Of a DNA stretch of 64,000 nt, positions 55,501-62,931 are shown in pieces; positions within the stretch are counted from its first letter, which is position 1, and every line of letters begins with the position of its first letter. Made by a program: the position numbers and the translations under genes. The notes below the pieces were generated by a model, which made no database searches, had not been told where the DNA came from, and worked only from the letters and a program-made list of their open reading frames with translations. Source of the stretch: Vibrio agarivorans (GTDB lineage: Bacteria > Pseudomonadota > Gammaproteobacteria > Enterobacterales > Vibrionaceae); contig NZ_JAUFQF010000004.1 of assembly GCF_030409635.1 (NCBI RefSeq), positions 1,956,241-2,020,240 of the forward strand, written 5' to 3'.

Positions 55501-56573
55501 TACTAACCATCCGTAGCTCTAGTGAGTTGTTCCGTTTAGAGTCTGCTTCTGACGTCATGAACCGAGTTGACTTCCGAAACGTAGGCGAAAAGCAAGAACA
55601 AGGCTTGATTGTCATGTCGATTGATAACAAAGGCTTTAGTATTGACGATGACTACAGTGCAATTGTTGCGGTTATCAACTCGACTGCTGTAGAGAAAGAG
55701 TTCTCAATCTCTGATGCGGTGAACTTTGACTTGCACCCAGTGCAACAAGAGTCAGAGGATAGTGTTGTTCGAAGCGCTTCTTTCTCAGACAAAACCTTTG
55801 CTGTTCCTGCTTTAACAACGGCCGTGTTTGTTCAGACTGACGGTACTGGTCTTCCAGTAGACGAAAGCAACAAAGATTTTGAATCAATTCCACCATACGG
55901 TGATACCGTTGTGTATGTGAAAGGTTCAATGAATGGTTGGGGAGAAAGTGATGACTGGGCGATGAGCTTTGAAGGAAACGGTTTGTACTCCGTAACTGGA
56001 TCGCTTGAAGCTGGAACGTATCAGTTTAAGTTTGCAGATGCTGCATGGAGTAACCCGAATATCGGTTGTGACAATGCAACTCAAGCGTCGGGAAGTCTTG
56101 ACTTGGGTACGGGGGGCGATTGTGAGGTAACAATCAATGAATCAGGTAAATATACCTTCACTCTGAATGCAAGCCATGAGCATTCAAGCTCTGTAGACAA
56201 GCCAGTATTGTCTGTGACTCAGGCTGCTGATGCACCAACATTTGGTGATACAGCTCTGTATCTTCGTGGAGATGTAACCGACAGCAATTGGGGAGCAATA
56301 GAAACGGCGAAATTCACTTATGATGCGAATGATGTTTACTCTTTAACAATTGATTTGGTCGCAGGTAGTTTTCAAATGAAAGTTGCTGATGATGCTTGGA
56401 GCGAAGGTACAAACTTCGGTGGTACAGGTTCAGTGGTGTTTGGCGAGCCAATTGATATGGAAGAAGGATCGAATGACAACCTTGCTATCGAAATCCCAGC
56501 AAATGGTAGTTATACCTTCCACTTCAATGCCATTGATAAAGTAAATCCTATCATGACGGTAATAGCGAACTAA
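52596..56573 (+). CDS. pulA: Pullulanase-type alpha-1,6-glucosidase lipoprotein
   Basis: PulA hydrolyses alpha-1,6 branches of pullulan and starch outside the cell. The 1325-residue protein has a lipobox VAMSGC (Cys24), a Gly-rich linker, a pullulanase-associated PUD domain (about 45-165, YDGWGLHLWN), N2/CBM48 domains (about 200-400), and a GH13 barrel: FNWGYDPFHY near 560, DVVYNHT near 606, nucleophile Asp in GFRFDLMGHQ near 679, acid Glu in YGEGWDFG near 710, and SKHDNQTLWD near 848. The pullulanase C-domain is followed by two binding modules (about 1102-1200 and 1217-1325). The double C-terminal module is an addition relative to Klebsiella PulA. Confidence 0.93.
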   Translation: MEIRISKLAKYTMPMFVAVAMSGCGSDSDTTPGGGGDNNVDGLYNAQENEVVIYYKRDSDEARNATGYDGWGLHLWNGEGCTSTDLEAMGIASGGTDWNDPMLATGMSNTYGAYYVLKVDPNASDPHECMNFILHKGDEKAFGSANSKVELRNLDDSQGVFGFHGSSQLYYEPIAERPVMIDGQKAHWLDATTIGWESVASADKIELRYDQDNKIVMNDETKSVEGGTVIELSQGSGLSDELKARFPHLSDLATADIDLSDEVLRSVLKSQIVLVAYKSDGSTLAATQIQKAGVLDAVFADEDAGNAIDADLGAIVEGNDATFKLWAPTALSVNVTIYDDTLKMEETLTMTEDPITGIWSSDPVSGVVGKFYRYGVEVYHPTLERILSLPVTDPYSMSLSANSTHSQVVDLESDTSLMPDGWGEEGHVRPSVDKDVDHVLYESHLRDFSFSDENGTEALNGKYLALTEEDRESVTHLKALQEAGLTSLHILPAFDIATVDEVNRVDITDTIGDLCKLNLEAAVCGVEDDAAVIEDVLASYDPSTPDAQALMNDLRGLDSFNWGYDPFHYTVPEGSYATNAHGAARIKQFRQMVKATHDMELKLIMDVVYNHTNASGDSDKSVLDKIVPGYYHRLNVNTGDVEMSTCCDNTATENLMMGKLMVDSLVVWARDYKVDGFRFDLMGHQPKDLMVEALKAVREFDGNTLFYGEGWDFGEVANNARFEQATQINMAGTEIGTFSDRLRDAVRGGSPFDGGEDTDGLRSLRYNQGFGNAAYVNSEAESKYTSDEMRANHLHNQDIIRVGMAGNLADFVLLDYEGNTQLGKTVDYNGAPAGYTVHPSENISYVSKHDNQTLWDINAYKIDEGTSSADRARMQTVGLSTVMLGQGIPFIHMGSELLRSKSMQRDSYDSGDWFNRVKFNGDDNNWNVGLPREDKDADNWNLIKEIIGDSTAEPSVDDIELTKQQFLELLTIRSSSELFRLESASDVMNRVDFRNVGEKQEQGLIVMSIDNKGFSIDDDYSAIVAVINSTAVEKEFSISDAVNFDLHPVQQESEDSVVRSASFSDKTFAVPALTTAVFVQTDGTGLPVDESNKDFESIPPYGDTVVYVKGSMNGWGESDDWAMSFEGNGLYSVTGSLEAGTYQFKFADAAWSNPNIGCDNATQASGSLDLGTGGDCEVTINESGKYTFTLNASHEHSSSVDKPVLSVTQAADAPTFGDTALYLRGDVTDSNWGAIETAKFTYDANDVYSLTIDLVAGSFQMKVADDAWSEGTNFGGTGSVVFGEPIDMEEGSNDNLAIEIPANGSYTFHFNAIDKVNPIMTVIAN

Positions 56574-56600
56574 CACGTCAAGTTCCAACTCAAGAATGAA

Positions 56601-56636
56601 ACCTCGCTCCTCGGAGCGAGGTTTTTTTGTTTTTTT
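56601..56636 (+). terminator. Terminator after pulA
   Basis: ACCTCGCTCC (56601-56610) and GGAGCGAGGT (56613-56622) form a strong stem (effective loop CCTCGG), followed by TTTTTTGTTTTTTT. Confidence 0.93.
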
Positions 56637-56684
56637 ATCACTGATCGTTCTATTTTCTTTTAGGTATAAGCCAGTTAAGAAAAG

Positions 56685-56758
56685 TTGTACAAAATTATTT
56701 TTGTACAACTTTTTAAAGCTGAACTATGTTTACTTGTACAAGAATATATTTTGTACAA
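56685..56758 (+). promoter_or_regulatory. Array of four TTGTACAA operators
   Basis: The perfect 8-base palindrome TTGTACAA occurs at 56685-56692, 56701-56708, 56734-56741 and 56751-56758, as two pairs with 16 and 17 bases between starts. The first pair is part of a longer inverted repeat, AAAAGTTGTACAAAA facing TTTTTGTACAACTTTT. A possible promoter uses TTGTAC (56701-56706) as -35 and TATGTT (56725-56730) as -10. The array sits directly ahead of the eight-gene operon. From memory, MerR-type light regulators of the LitR/CarH class bind TGTACA-like sites; that link is inference. Confidence 0.7.
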
Positions 56759-56782
56759 AGCAACCATCAAGAGGTAGTCGTC

Positions 56783-57205
56783 ATGGATGTCGAAAGTGTT
56801 GCGGAGTTCTACCAGCAACTTGGCAAGAACAATTTGGATACGCTGGGGGATATCTACCATCAGGATGTGGTATTTGAAGACCCTGCTCATAAGATGCATG
56901 GCCTCACGACGCTTGAGAGGTATTTCGTGTCGATGTACAGCAATGTGACTGATTGTCGCTTTCTAATATCCTCTGCAGATCAGGTTGAGGACAGAGGCTA
57001 CATTCGCTGGTTGATGTTTTTGACTCATCCAAAGCTTTCTTCTGGTAAAGAAATTCAAGTGGAAGGGATGACTTTTGTGCAGTTCTCAGAAGGCAAGGTT
57101 ATTCATCATAAGGACTATTTCGATCTTGGCGCCATGCTCTACGAGCGTCTTCCTCTGTTAGGGCGTGTGATAACGTCCATCAAACGTAAGTTGGGCCAGT
57201 CATGA
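56783..57205 (+). CDS. SnoaL/NTF2-like protein
   Basis: The 140-residue protein has the NTF2-like cone fold pattern (VAEFYQQLGKNNLDTLGDIY, VVFEDPAHKMHG, GMTFVQFSEGKVIHHKDYFD) found in SnoaL-like cyclases and isomerases. I start at the ATG at 56783 behind AAGAGGTAG; the frame opens 19 codons earlier inside the operator array. It is first in an eight-gene operon and overlaps the next gene as ATGA. Substrate unknown. Confidence 0.82.
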   Translation: MDVESVAEFYQQLGKNNLDTLGDIYHQDVVFEDPAHKMHGLTTLERYFVSMYSNVTDCRFLISSADQVEDRGYIRWLMFLTHPKLSSGKEIQVEGMTFVQFSEGKVIHHKDYFDLGAMLYERLPLLGRVITSIKRKLGQS

Positions 57206-57942
57206 GTACGGTACTAATCACCGGTGCGACGTCGGGCATTGGTGAGCAACTCGTTAAGGACTATTCCGCAAAGGGTTGGCAGGTGATTGCTTGTGGTCGT
57301 AACCAAGAAAAACTCGCCCAGCTAGAAAGCCTCAGCGGGTTAATCCACTCCCTTCAGTTTGATGTTTCTGATAGGGCGCAGACTCAGCAAGCGCTTTCGA
57401 CGTTACCCGCACTCCCAGACTTGTGGATCTTTAACGCAGGGAGCTGTGAGTATATTGATGAAGGTGTTATAGACAGTGACGTGATGTCGCGTGTAATGGA
57501 TATCAATTTCCATGGCGTTGTGCGCTGCATAGAGGCGGTACAACACCAATTTGCTAAAGGTATGCGCGTTGCTTTCGTGGGGTCTATTGCAAGCGAAGTC
57601 GCTTTGACTCGCTCTGAAGCCTATGGCGCGTCAAAAGCCGCCTTAAGTTACTTTTCTCGTAGTTACCGCAACGACATAGCGCATAAAGGCGTAGCGGTAT
57701 CTGTGATTTTTCCGGGCTTTGTGAAAACGCCCCTCACAGATAAAAACGACTTTGATATGCCAATGTTGATCAGTGTTGAGGAAGCATCGAAAAAGATTAT
57801 AGAAGGATTAAGCCGTGGTAAAGAATACATCTATTTCCCGCGACGATTTACGTGGATTTTGAGAGTGATTGGGACGCTGCCGTATCAGTGGCAGGCAAAG
57901 ATCACTGCTAAGTTGGTTGGGGTTAAGGAGAACGGACAATGA
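57202..57942 (+). CDS. Short-chain dehydrogenase
   Basis: The 246-residue SDR has TGATSGIGEQLVKDY, FNAGSCEY, the Ser in VAFVGSIASEVAL and YxxxK in AYGASKAAL, then FPGFVKTPLTDKNDFDMP. The C-terminal tail (FPRRFTWILRVIGTLPYQWQ) is typical of the SDR found beside DUF1365 and Cfa-like genes. It likely reduces a lipid or carbonyl intermediate. It overlaps both neighbours by 4 bases. Confidence 0.88.
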   Translation: MSTVLITGATSGIGEQLVKDYSAKGWQVIACGRNQEKLAQLESLSGLIHSLQFDVSDRAQTQQALSTLPALPDLWIFNAGSCEYIDEGVIDSDVMSRVMDINFHGVVRCIEAVQHQFAKGMRVAFVGSIASEVALTRSEAYGASKAALSYFSRSYRNDIAHKGVAVSVIFPGFVKTPLTDKNDFDMPMLISVEEASKKIIEGLSRGKEYIYFPRRFTWILRVIGTLPYQWQAKITAKLVGVKENGQ

Positions 57943-59231
57943 AAATTGCCATCATAGGTAGTGGAATATCAGGGCTTACGTGTGGGTATCATTTGGCATC
58001 AGAGCATGAGATCACAGTTTTTGAAGCCAATGACTATATTGGTGGCCACACGGCGACAAAAAGTGTCGAAGTGGAGGGAAAACGCTTCGATGTAGACACG
58101 GGTTTTATTGTGTATAACGATCGCACCTACCCGAACTTCATTAAAATGATGAACGAAATCGGGGTCAAAGGGATCCCCACTCAGATGAGTTTTTCGGTGC
58201 GTAACGATGGTAACGGCTTAGAGTATAATGGACATACCGTCTCTACTTTATTTGCACAAAAGCGTAACTGGCTTTCACCGAAATTCTATCGTTTTATCTA
58301 CGAAATATTGCGATTTAATAAGTTAGCGAAAGCGTGTGCGGATGTGACGCAAGATGACGATATAACGCTTGGCGACTTTTTATCGCAGCATAATTTCACT
58401 AACTATTTTTGTGAAAATTATATCCTGCCGATGGGGGCTGCTATTTGGTCGTCAACATTGGCGGACATGCGTGCTTTCCCATTATCATTCTTCCTTCGCT
58501 TCTTCTTAAATCACGGCCTACTTGATGTTACCAACAGACCACAATGGTATGTAATTGAAGGTGGCTCACATGCGTATATTGAGCCTCTAACGGCGGCCTT
58601 TAAAGATAATATTCGCCTTAATACACCAGTCAGTCGTGTGACGCGAGATAATGCCGGCGTTGTTGTTGAATCGAAGGGCGAATCAGAGCGTTTTGACCAC
58701 GTTATTTTTGCTTGTCATAGCGACCAAGCACTGCGTCTACTCGGGGATGCAAGTGAGGTAGAGCAGCAGGTACTTACGGATATGACTTATCAAGCGAACG
58801 AGGTGATCCTGCACACCGATGATGCCCTTTTGCCAAAGCGCCGCTCAGCTTGGGCATCATGGAACTACTACTTATCGGGACAGTCTGGAGAAGAGCAGCG
58901 TCTTCCTGCACTGACCTACAACATGAATATCTTGCAGCATATCGAAGCGCCTTCCACTTTTTGTGTCTCCTTAAACTCATCCCAAAAGATTGACCCTAAG
59001 AAGATTCTGAAAACCTTTATCTATGATCACCCAGTGTTTACCACCCAGTCGATTGCGGCTCAAGCACGTAAGAGCGAAGTGAGTGGGGTAAACAACACCT
59101 GGTTCTGCGGTGCGTATTGGCACAACGGTTTCCACGAAGATGGTGTTCGCAGTGCACTCGATGTGGTTAAAGGTCTCAATGACTATGCTCATGAACGTGA
59201 TCATGAACAAACCCGTCTTGGGGCGGCTTAG
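57939..59231 (+). CDS. FAD-dependent amine-oxidase-like oxidoreductase
   Basis: The 430-residue flavoprotein has the FAD motif IIGSGISGLTCGYHLA (residues 4-19), FEANDYIGGHTAT, and DTGFIVYNDRTYPNF, as in NAD(P)-binding amine-oxidase/desaturase-like proteins next to DUF1365 genes. The probable role is oxidation or desaturation of a membrane acyl chain. A GGACAGTC word (58878-58885) in the context CTTATCGGGACAGTC is in frame, encoding LSGQS. ATGA overlap with the SDR gene; 25 bases before DUF1365. Confidence 0.87.
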   Translation: MKIAIIGSGISGLTCGYHLASEHEITVFEANDYIGGHTATKSVEVEGKRFDVDTGFIVYNDRTYPNFIKMMNEIGVKGIPTQMSFSVRNDGNGLEYNGHTVSTLFAQKRNWLSPKFYRFIYEILRFNKLAKACADVTQDDDITLGDFLSQHNFTNYFCENYILPMGAAIWSSTLADMRAFPLSFFLRFFLNHGLLDVTNRPQWYVIEGGSHAYIEPLTAAFKDNIRLNTPVSRVTRDNAGVVVESKGESERFDHVIFACHSDQALRLLGDASEVEQQVLTDMTYQANEVILHTDDALLPKRRSAWASWNYYLSGQSGEEQRLPALTYNMNILQHIEAPSTFCVSLNSSQKIDPKKILKTFIYDHPVFTTQSIAAQARKSEVSGVNNTWFCGAYWHNGFHEDGVRSALDVVKGLNDYAHERDHEQTRLGAA

Positions 59232-59256
59232 GTGTGATGATGAGTAGGAGTACACG

Positions 59257-60015
59257 ATGAGAAGCCGTATCTATGTGGGGGATGTAAGGCACAGACGTTT
59301 TTTGCCAATCGAACATCACATCAACTACACCCTGTTTATGCCTTGTATTGATTTAGATGAGTTAGATGCACTGACTTCATCTGTGGTGGCATTTGGTCAA
59401 CGCTGGTGGCACTGGGCTCGATTTAAGCGCAGTGATTATCTTGGACAGGGCAGTCTTAAAGAGGCGGTGCAAGAGAAAGTGTTTGAGCTATCGGGTGAAC
59501 GGATAACAGGCCGTGTGGAAGCCGTGATACATCTGCGCTATTTCGGTGTCTATTTTAGCCCGGTCAATTTTTATTACCTTTATGATGAACAGGGTTCTTG
59601 GCGTTACCTGCTTGCAGAGGTGAGTAACACACCTTGGAATGAGCGCCACTACTACGCCTTGCCTGCCGATCCTGGCCAGAGCGGAGAGAACTGGCAGCAT
59701 GATAAAGCGTTTCACGTTTCTCCGTTCAACCCTGTTGACCAAGTGTACAAATGGAAGCTCAAACCACTTGGAGATAAGCTCCACGTTCACTTGGAATGTC
59801 ACAAGCAATACAAGGCGTTTGACGCCACGATGGCGATGAAACAAAGCCCTTTCAGTTCGAGAAACCTTGCATGGCTGTTGGTGAAAACACCGATTCAGAC
59901 CGTGAAAGTGATGTGGGGTATCTATTGGCATGCACTCAAATTGTGGGTCAAAGGCGTCCCTTTATATTCTCACCCGAAATATGACCAACAAAAGACAAAT
60001 AAGGAGAGTTGGTAA
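59257..60015 (+). CDS. DUF1365 protein
   Basis: The 252-residue protein has the DUF1365 markers: YVGDVRHRRFLPIEHHINY, RYFGVYFSPVNFYYLYD, EVSNTPWNERHYY and HVSPFNPVDQVYKWKL. The family always travels with the FAD oxidoreductase and the Cfa-like methyltransferase, and is thought to assist in the same lipid modification; its activity is unknown. TAGGAGTACACG precedes the ATG. Stop overlaps the next start as TAATG. Confidence 0.93.
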   Translation: MRSRIYVGDVRHRRFLPIEHHINYTLFMPCIDLDELDALTSSVVAFGQRWWHWARFKRSDYLGQGSLKEAVQEKVFELSGERITGRVEAVIHLRYFGVYFSPVNFYYLYDEQGSWRYLLAEVSNTPWNERHYYALPADPGQSGENWQHDKAFHVSPFNPVDQVYKWKLKPLGDKLHVHLECHKQYKAFDATMAMKQSPFSSRNLAWLLVKTPIQTVKVMWGIYWHALKLWVKGVPLYSHPKYDQQKTNKESW

Positions 60016-61256
60016 TGATGAATGCGACGACGTTAACTTTCCCTCAGCAGATGACACGCATTGATCGCAGTGCTCGTCAATGGTTGATGGGAAAATTAGA
60101 AGCACTCCCAGTAGGGCACTTAACCATTGTTGAGCGTTATTTCGAGCAGCAACAAGTGACCACGATTGGTCAGCGCCAAGACGCGGAGGTCACGGCTACC
60201 ATCATTATTAACGAAGGACGATTTTTTGCTCGCATGTTGAAAGGCGGGAGTATTGCCGCAGGCGAGGCATTTATGGATGGTTGGTGGGAGAGCCCTGACC
60301 TCACAGCCGTGATGGAGCTCATGGCACGCAATATGAGCACGCTAGATGCTATGGAGACTCAATCTGGATGGTTGACTCAAATGGCTTATAAAGTGGGTCA
60401 CTGGCTCAACCGCAACACCTTGAGTCAGTCGAAAAAGAATATTGGTGCCCACTACGATTTAGGCAATGACATGTACGAGCTGTTTTTAGACAAAAACATG
60501 CTTTATTCGTCTGCGCTCTATCTCAACACTTTTGATTCACTGGAACAGGCACAAATTAACAAAATGGAACGCCTTTGTCAGCAACTGCAACTGCAGCCGA
60601 GCGATCGTGTGCTTGAAATTGGCACAGGTTGGGGGGCGATGGCGATTTACATGGCACAGACTTATGGTTGTCATGTGACGACAACCACCATATCGGAAGA
60701 ACAGTTTGCCTATGCAGAGTCTGAGGTTAAACGCTTGGGTCTTGAATCACAGGTAACGTTAATAAAACAAGACTATCGTTTGCTGGAAGGGGAATTCGAT
60801 AAAGTGGTGTCGATTGAAATGATCGAGGCGGTAGGTAAGCAATTCTTAGCGTCTTACATAGCAAAGTGTCAGTCATTGCTGGTCAAAGGTGGTCGCTTTG
60901 CCATTCAAGCGATTACGATTGCCGACCAAAGGTTTGAGAGCTACAGCCAGAACGTCGACTTCATTCAAAAGTATATTTTCCCTGGCGGCTTTCTTCCGTC
61001 TGTTTCTAAACTGGCAGAGACAGCAACGAGACGCAGCGATTTTGTGATTCGTGATGTGTTTGATATAGGTTTAGATTACGCCAAGACACTCAATGAATGG
61101 CACGAGCGCTTTAACCATCAAGAGCAAGCGATTCGCAGTCTTGGTTATGATGAACGTTTTATACGTATGTGGCGCTATTACCTCTGCTATTGCGAGGGCG
61201 GTTTCAAAGCAAAAAGTATCAGTACGGTACAAATGACATTTGAGCGCCCGTTATGA
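60015..61256 (+). CDS. Cfa-family SAM-dependent methyltransferase
   Basis: The 413-residue protein is of the cyclopropane-fatty-acyl-phospholipid synthase family: NIGAHYDLGNDMYELFLDKN, the SAM site VLEIGTGWGAMAIYMAQ, SIEMIEAVG, IQKYIFPGGFLPS and the C-terminal YYLCYCEGGFKAKSI. It methylates double bonds of membrane phospholipid acyl chains. The partner genes suggest a specialised product, such as a methylated or furan fatty acid, rather than a plain cyclopropane ring; that is inference. I start at the ATG at 60015, 7 bases after AAGGAGA; a TTG at 60009 is less likely. Confidence 0.9.
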   Translation: MMNATTLTFPQQMTRIDRSARQWLMGKLEALPVGHLTIVERYFEQQQVTTIGQRQDAEVTATIIINEGRFFARMLKGGSIAAGEAFMDGWWESPDLTAVMELMARNMSTLDAMETQSGWLTQMAYKVGHWLNRNTLSQSKKNIGAHYDLGNDMYELFLDKNMLYSSALYLNTFDSLEQAQINKMERLCQQLQLQPSDRVLEIGTGWGAMAIYMAQTYGCHVTTTTISEEQFAYAESEVKRLGLESQVTLIKQDYRLLEGEFDKVVSIEMIEAVGKQFLASYIAKCQSLLVKGGRFAIQAITIADQRFESYSQNVDFIQKYIFPGGFLPSVSKLAETATRRSDFVIRDVFDIGLDYAKTLNEWHERFNHQEQAIRSLGYDERFIRMWRYYLCYCEGGFKAKSISTVQMTFERPL

Positions 61257-61783
61257 CTATGAGCCTCGTCCAACGCTACGCTGTTGTGATCATTTCTGTT
61301 TGGTTTCAAGCGATTTGGTTCTTAGCGGTCGTTGGGCGAGAGTCAACCTTAATAGTTCTCATCGTTACACTCATATTGGGCGGTTGTTTGGCTTCACGTT
61401 TGTACCAAATTGGCTGGATAGGCTTGAGTTTATTAGTGGCTCTTGGCTTTGCCGTTGATACATTGAATACCTTTCTCGAACTGCTTCAGTTTCAAACGCC
61501 TTGGCTGCCAGTATGGCTGCTCTGTTTATGGCTCGCTTTCGCACTCTACGCATTTATTTTACTCCCTCAACTAAACCGTTTTCCGAAATGGACCGTACTA
61601 TGTGTAGGTGGGTTGGGTGGTAGCTTAAGTTATCTTGCCGGACTCAAGTTTGGAGCTGTTACTACGACATTCAGCACTAAGTCTTTTGTCAGTGTCCTCT
61701 TTGTTGAATGGGTATTAATGTTAGCAATAGCGTCACTTCTCGTTGCACGCTTTCCTCTAGTGCAAAAGGAAATAAGGGAATGA
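61253..61783 (+). CDS. DUF2878 membrane protein
   Basis: The 176-residue protein is very hydrophobic, with about six helices (VVIISVWFQAIWFLAVVG, LTLLVTLILGG-like, LSLLVALGFAVDTL, PVWLLCLWLAFALY). It matches the DUF2878 family, which is found in the same lipid-modification cluster in vibrios and related bacteria. Function unknown. It overlaps the methyltransferase gene by 4 bases; a second ATG two codons in is possible. Confidence 0.85.
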   Translation: MTMSLVQRYAVVIISVWFQAIWFLAVVGRESTLIVLIVTLILGGCLASRLYQIGWIGLSLLVALGFAVDTLNTFLELLQFQTPWLPVWLLCLWLAFALYAFILLPQLNRFPKWTVLCVGGLGGSLSYLAGLKFGAVTTTFSTKSFVSVLFVEWVLMLAIASLLVARFPLVQKEIRE

Positions 61784-61784
61784 C

Positions 61785-62354
61785 ATGAGAAATTTAGCTG
61801 TCTTACTGACACTTGTTTGGAGTTGCCTAAGTGTGGCTCAACCTGCCTCTTTACAACCCGATCTTTCTGACGTTGAACAATGGAAAAGGGTCGGGTCAGC
61901 GGATCTGGATTGGCTGTTCTTCGATGTTTATCAATCCAATCTGTTCACCCCAGACGGACAATACCGCCTTTCTCACGATGTATCACCTCACCCGCTCGCG
62001 CTGACCATCATTTATGAGCGAAGTATTTCATCCAGTCAGTTGGTGGAGGCCACTTGGGACCAATGGCAGAAAATGGGGTTTAAATCGTCTCTCTTTGAAG
62101 ATTGGTTGGCTCAACTCGAGACTATTTTCCCAAATGTTAATGACGGAGACTCGCTGATGTATATCAGTGATGGGGAAGCGGGTGTCTTTAAGTTCAAGCG
62201 CAGCGGCAGTGAACGCTGGATTTCAGTGGGAAAAATTGACGATGAAAATTTCAGTGATGCGTTTCTTTCTATCTGGCTGTCATCAAAAACTCAATACCCA
62301 AAACTAAGACGCCAACTGATTGGCATGAATATGAACACGAATAGGAATAACTAA
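61785..62354 (+). CDS. Chalcone-isomerase-like periplasmic protein
   Basis: The 189-residue protein has a signal peptide (LAVLLTLVWSCLSVAQPAS) and a chalcone-isomerase-like domain (VGSADLDWLFFDVYQSNLFT, ALTIIYERSISSSQLVEATW, DGDSLMYISDGEAGVFKF). Bacterial members with this fold bind acyl chains or act as lipocalin-like carriers; catalytic chalcone isomerase residues are not expected. It starts 1 base after DUF2878. Confidence 0.85.
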   Translation: MRNLAVLLTLVWSCLSVAQPASLQPDLSDVEQWKRVGSADLDWLFFDVYQSNLFTPDGQYRLSHDVSPHPLALTIIYERSISSSQLVEATWDQWQKMGFKSSLFEDWLAQLETIFPNVNDGDSLMYISDGEAGVFKFKRSGSERWISVGKIDDENFSDAFLSIWLSSKTQYPKLRRQLIGMNMNTNRNN

Positions 62355-62876
62355 ATGCTGAAACGCTGGTTTATTGCCTCTCTACTTGTACTGGTTGCTG
62401 CCTGCAGCGCAGATTTGGAAGATTACGCTCAAACAACGCCACCTTTTGCACTGTTCGAATTTTTCGAGGGTGAGACTCAAGCTTGGGGTATGGTTCAGGA
62501 TTACACCGGTAAGCAAACTCGACGTTTTGATGTGAAGATAGTGGGGTCGATTGATGGAGACACACTGACACTGGTGGAAGACTTTACGTTCGCTGACGGA
62601 GAGATCTCTCAGCGTATTTGGACCATCAAAAATCAAGGTGGTGGGGCTTACATAGGCACAGCCGATGATGTGATTGGTGAAGCTCATGGTCACGAGGAAG
62701 GCAATGCACTCTACTGGGAGTACGAAATGGCGTTGTCAGTTGATGGAGACGTTTATCATGTTACGTTTGAGGATTGGATGTATCGTCAAGATGAGCGCCA
62801 TATGTTCAACGTCGCAGTGATAAAAAAATTCGGTATCGAAGTCGGGAAAGTGACCCTGTTTTTTGTTAAGCGCTAG
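62355..62876 (+). CDS. DUF3833 lipoprotein
   Basis: The 173-residue protein starts with a lipoprotein signal peptide with lipobox VAAC (Cys17) and has the DUF3833 pattern: FFEGETQAWGMVQDYTGKQT, RRFDVKIVGSIDGDTLTLVE and YWEYEMALSVDGDVYHVTF. It is likely a lipocalin-like outer-membrane lipoprotein. It is the last gene of the operon and starts directly after the previous stop. Confidence 0.87.
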   Translation: MLKRWFIASLLVLVAACSADLEDYAQTTPPFALFEFFEGETQAWGMVQDYTGKQTRRFDVKIVGSIDGDTLTLVEDFTFADGEISQRIWTIKNQGGGAYIGTADDVIGEAHGHEEGNALYWEYEMALSVDGDVYHVTFEDWMYRQDERHMFNVAVIKKFGIEVGKVTLFFVKR

Positions 62877-62895
62877 ACAACAGTAAAACAATCGA

Positions 62896-62931
62896 GGGGG
62901 GCATTGGCGAGAGCGCATGTCTCCCTTTTTT
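62896..62931 (+). terminator. Terminator of the lipid-modification operon
   Basis: GGGGGGCAT (62896-62904) pairs with ATGTCTCCC (62917-62925), with two G-T wobbles, and GCG (62907-62909) with CGC (62914-62916); followed by TTTTTT. Confidence 0.8.

Noticed and set aside
59445..59475. GGACAGGGCAGTCTTAAAG as another RAYT word
   Set aside because: The core GGACAGTC is interrupted by three bases, so I did not count it.
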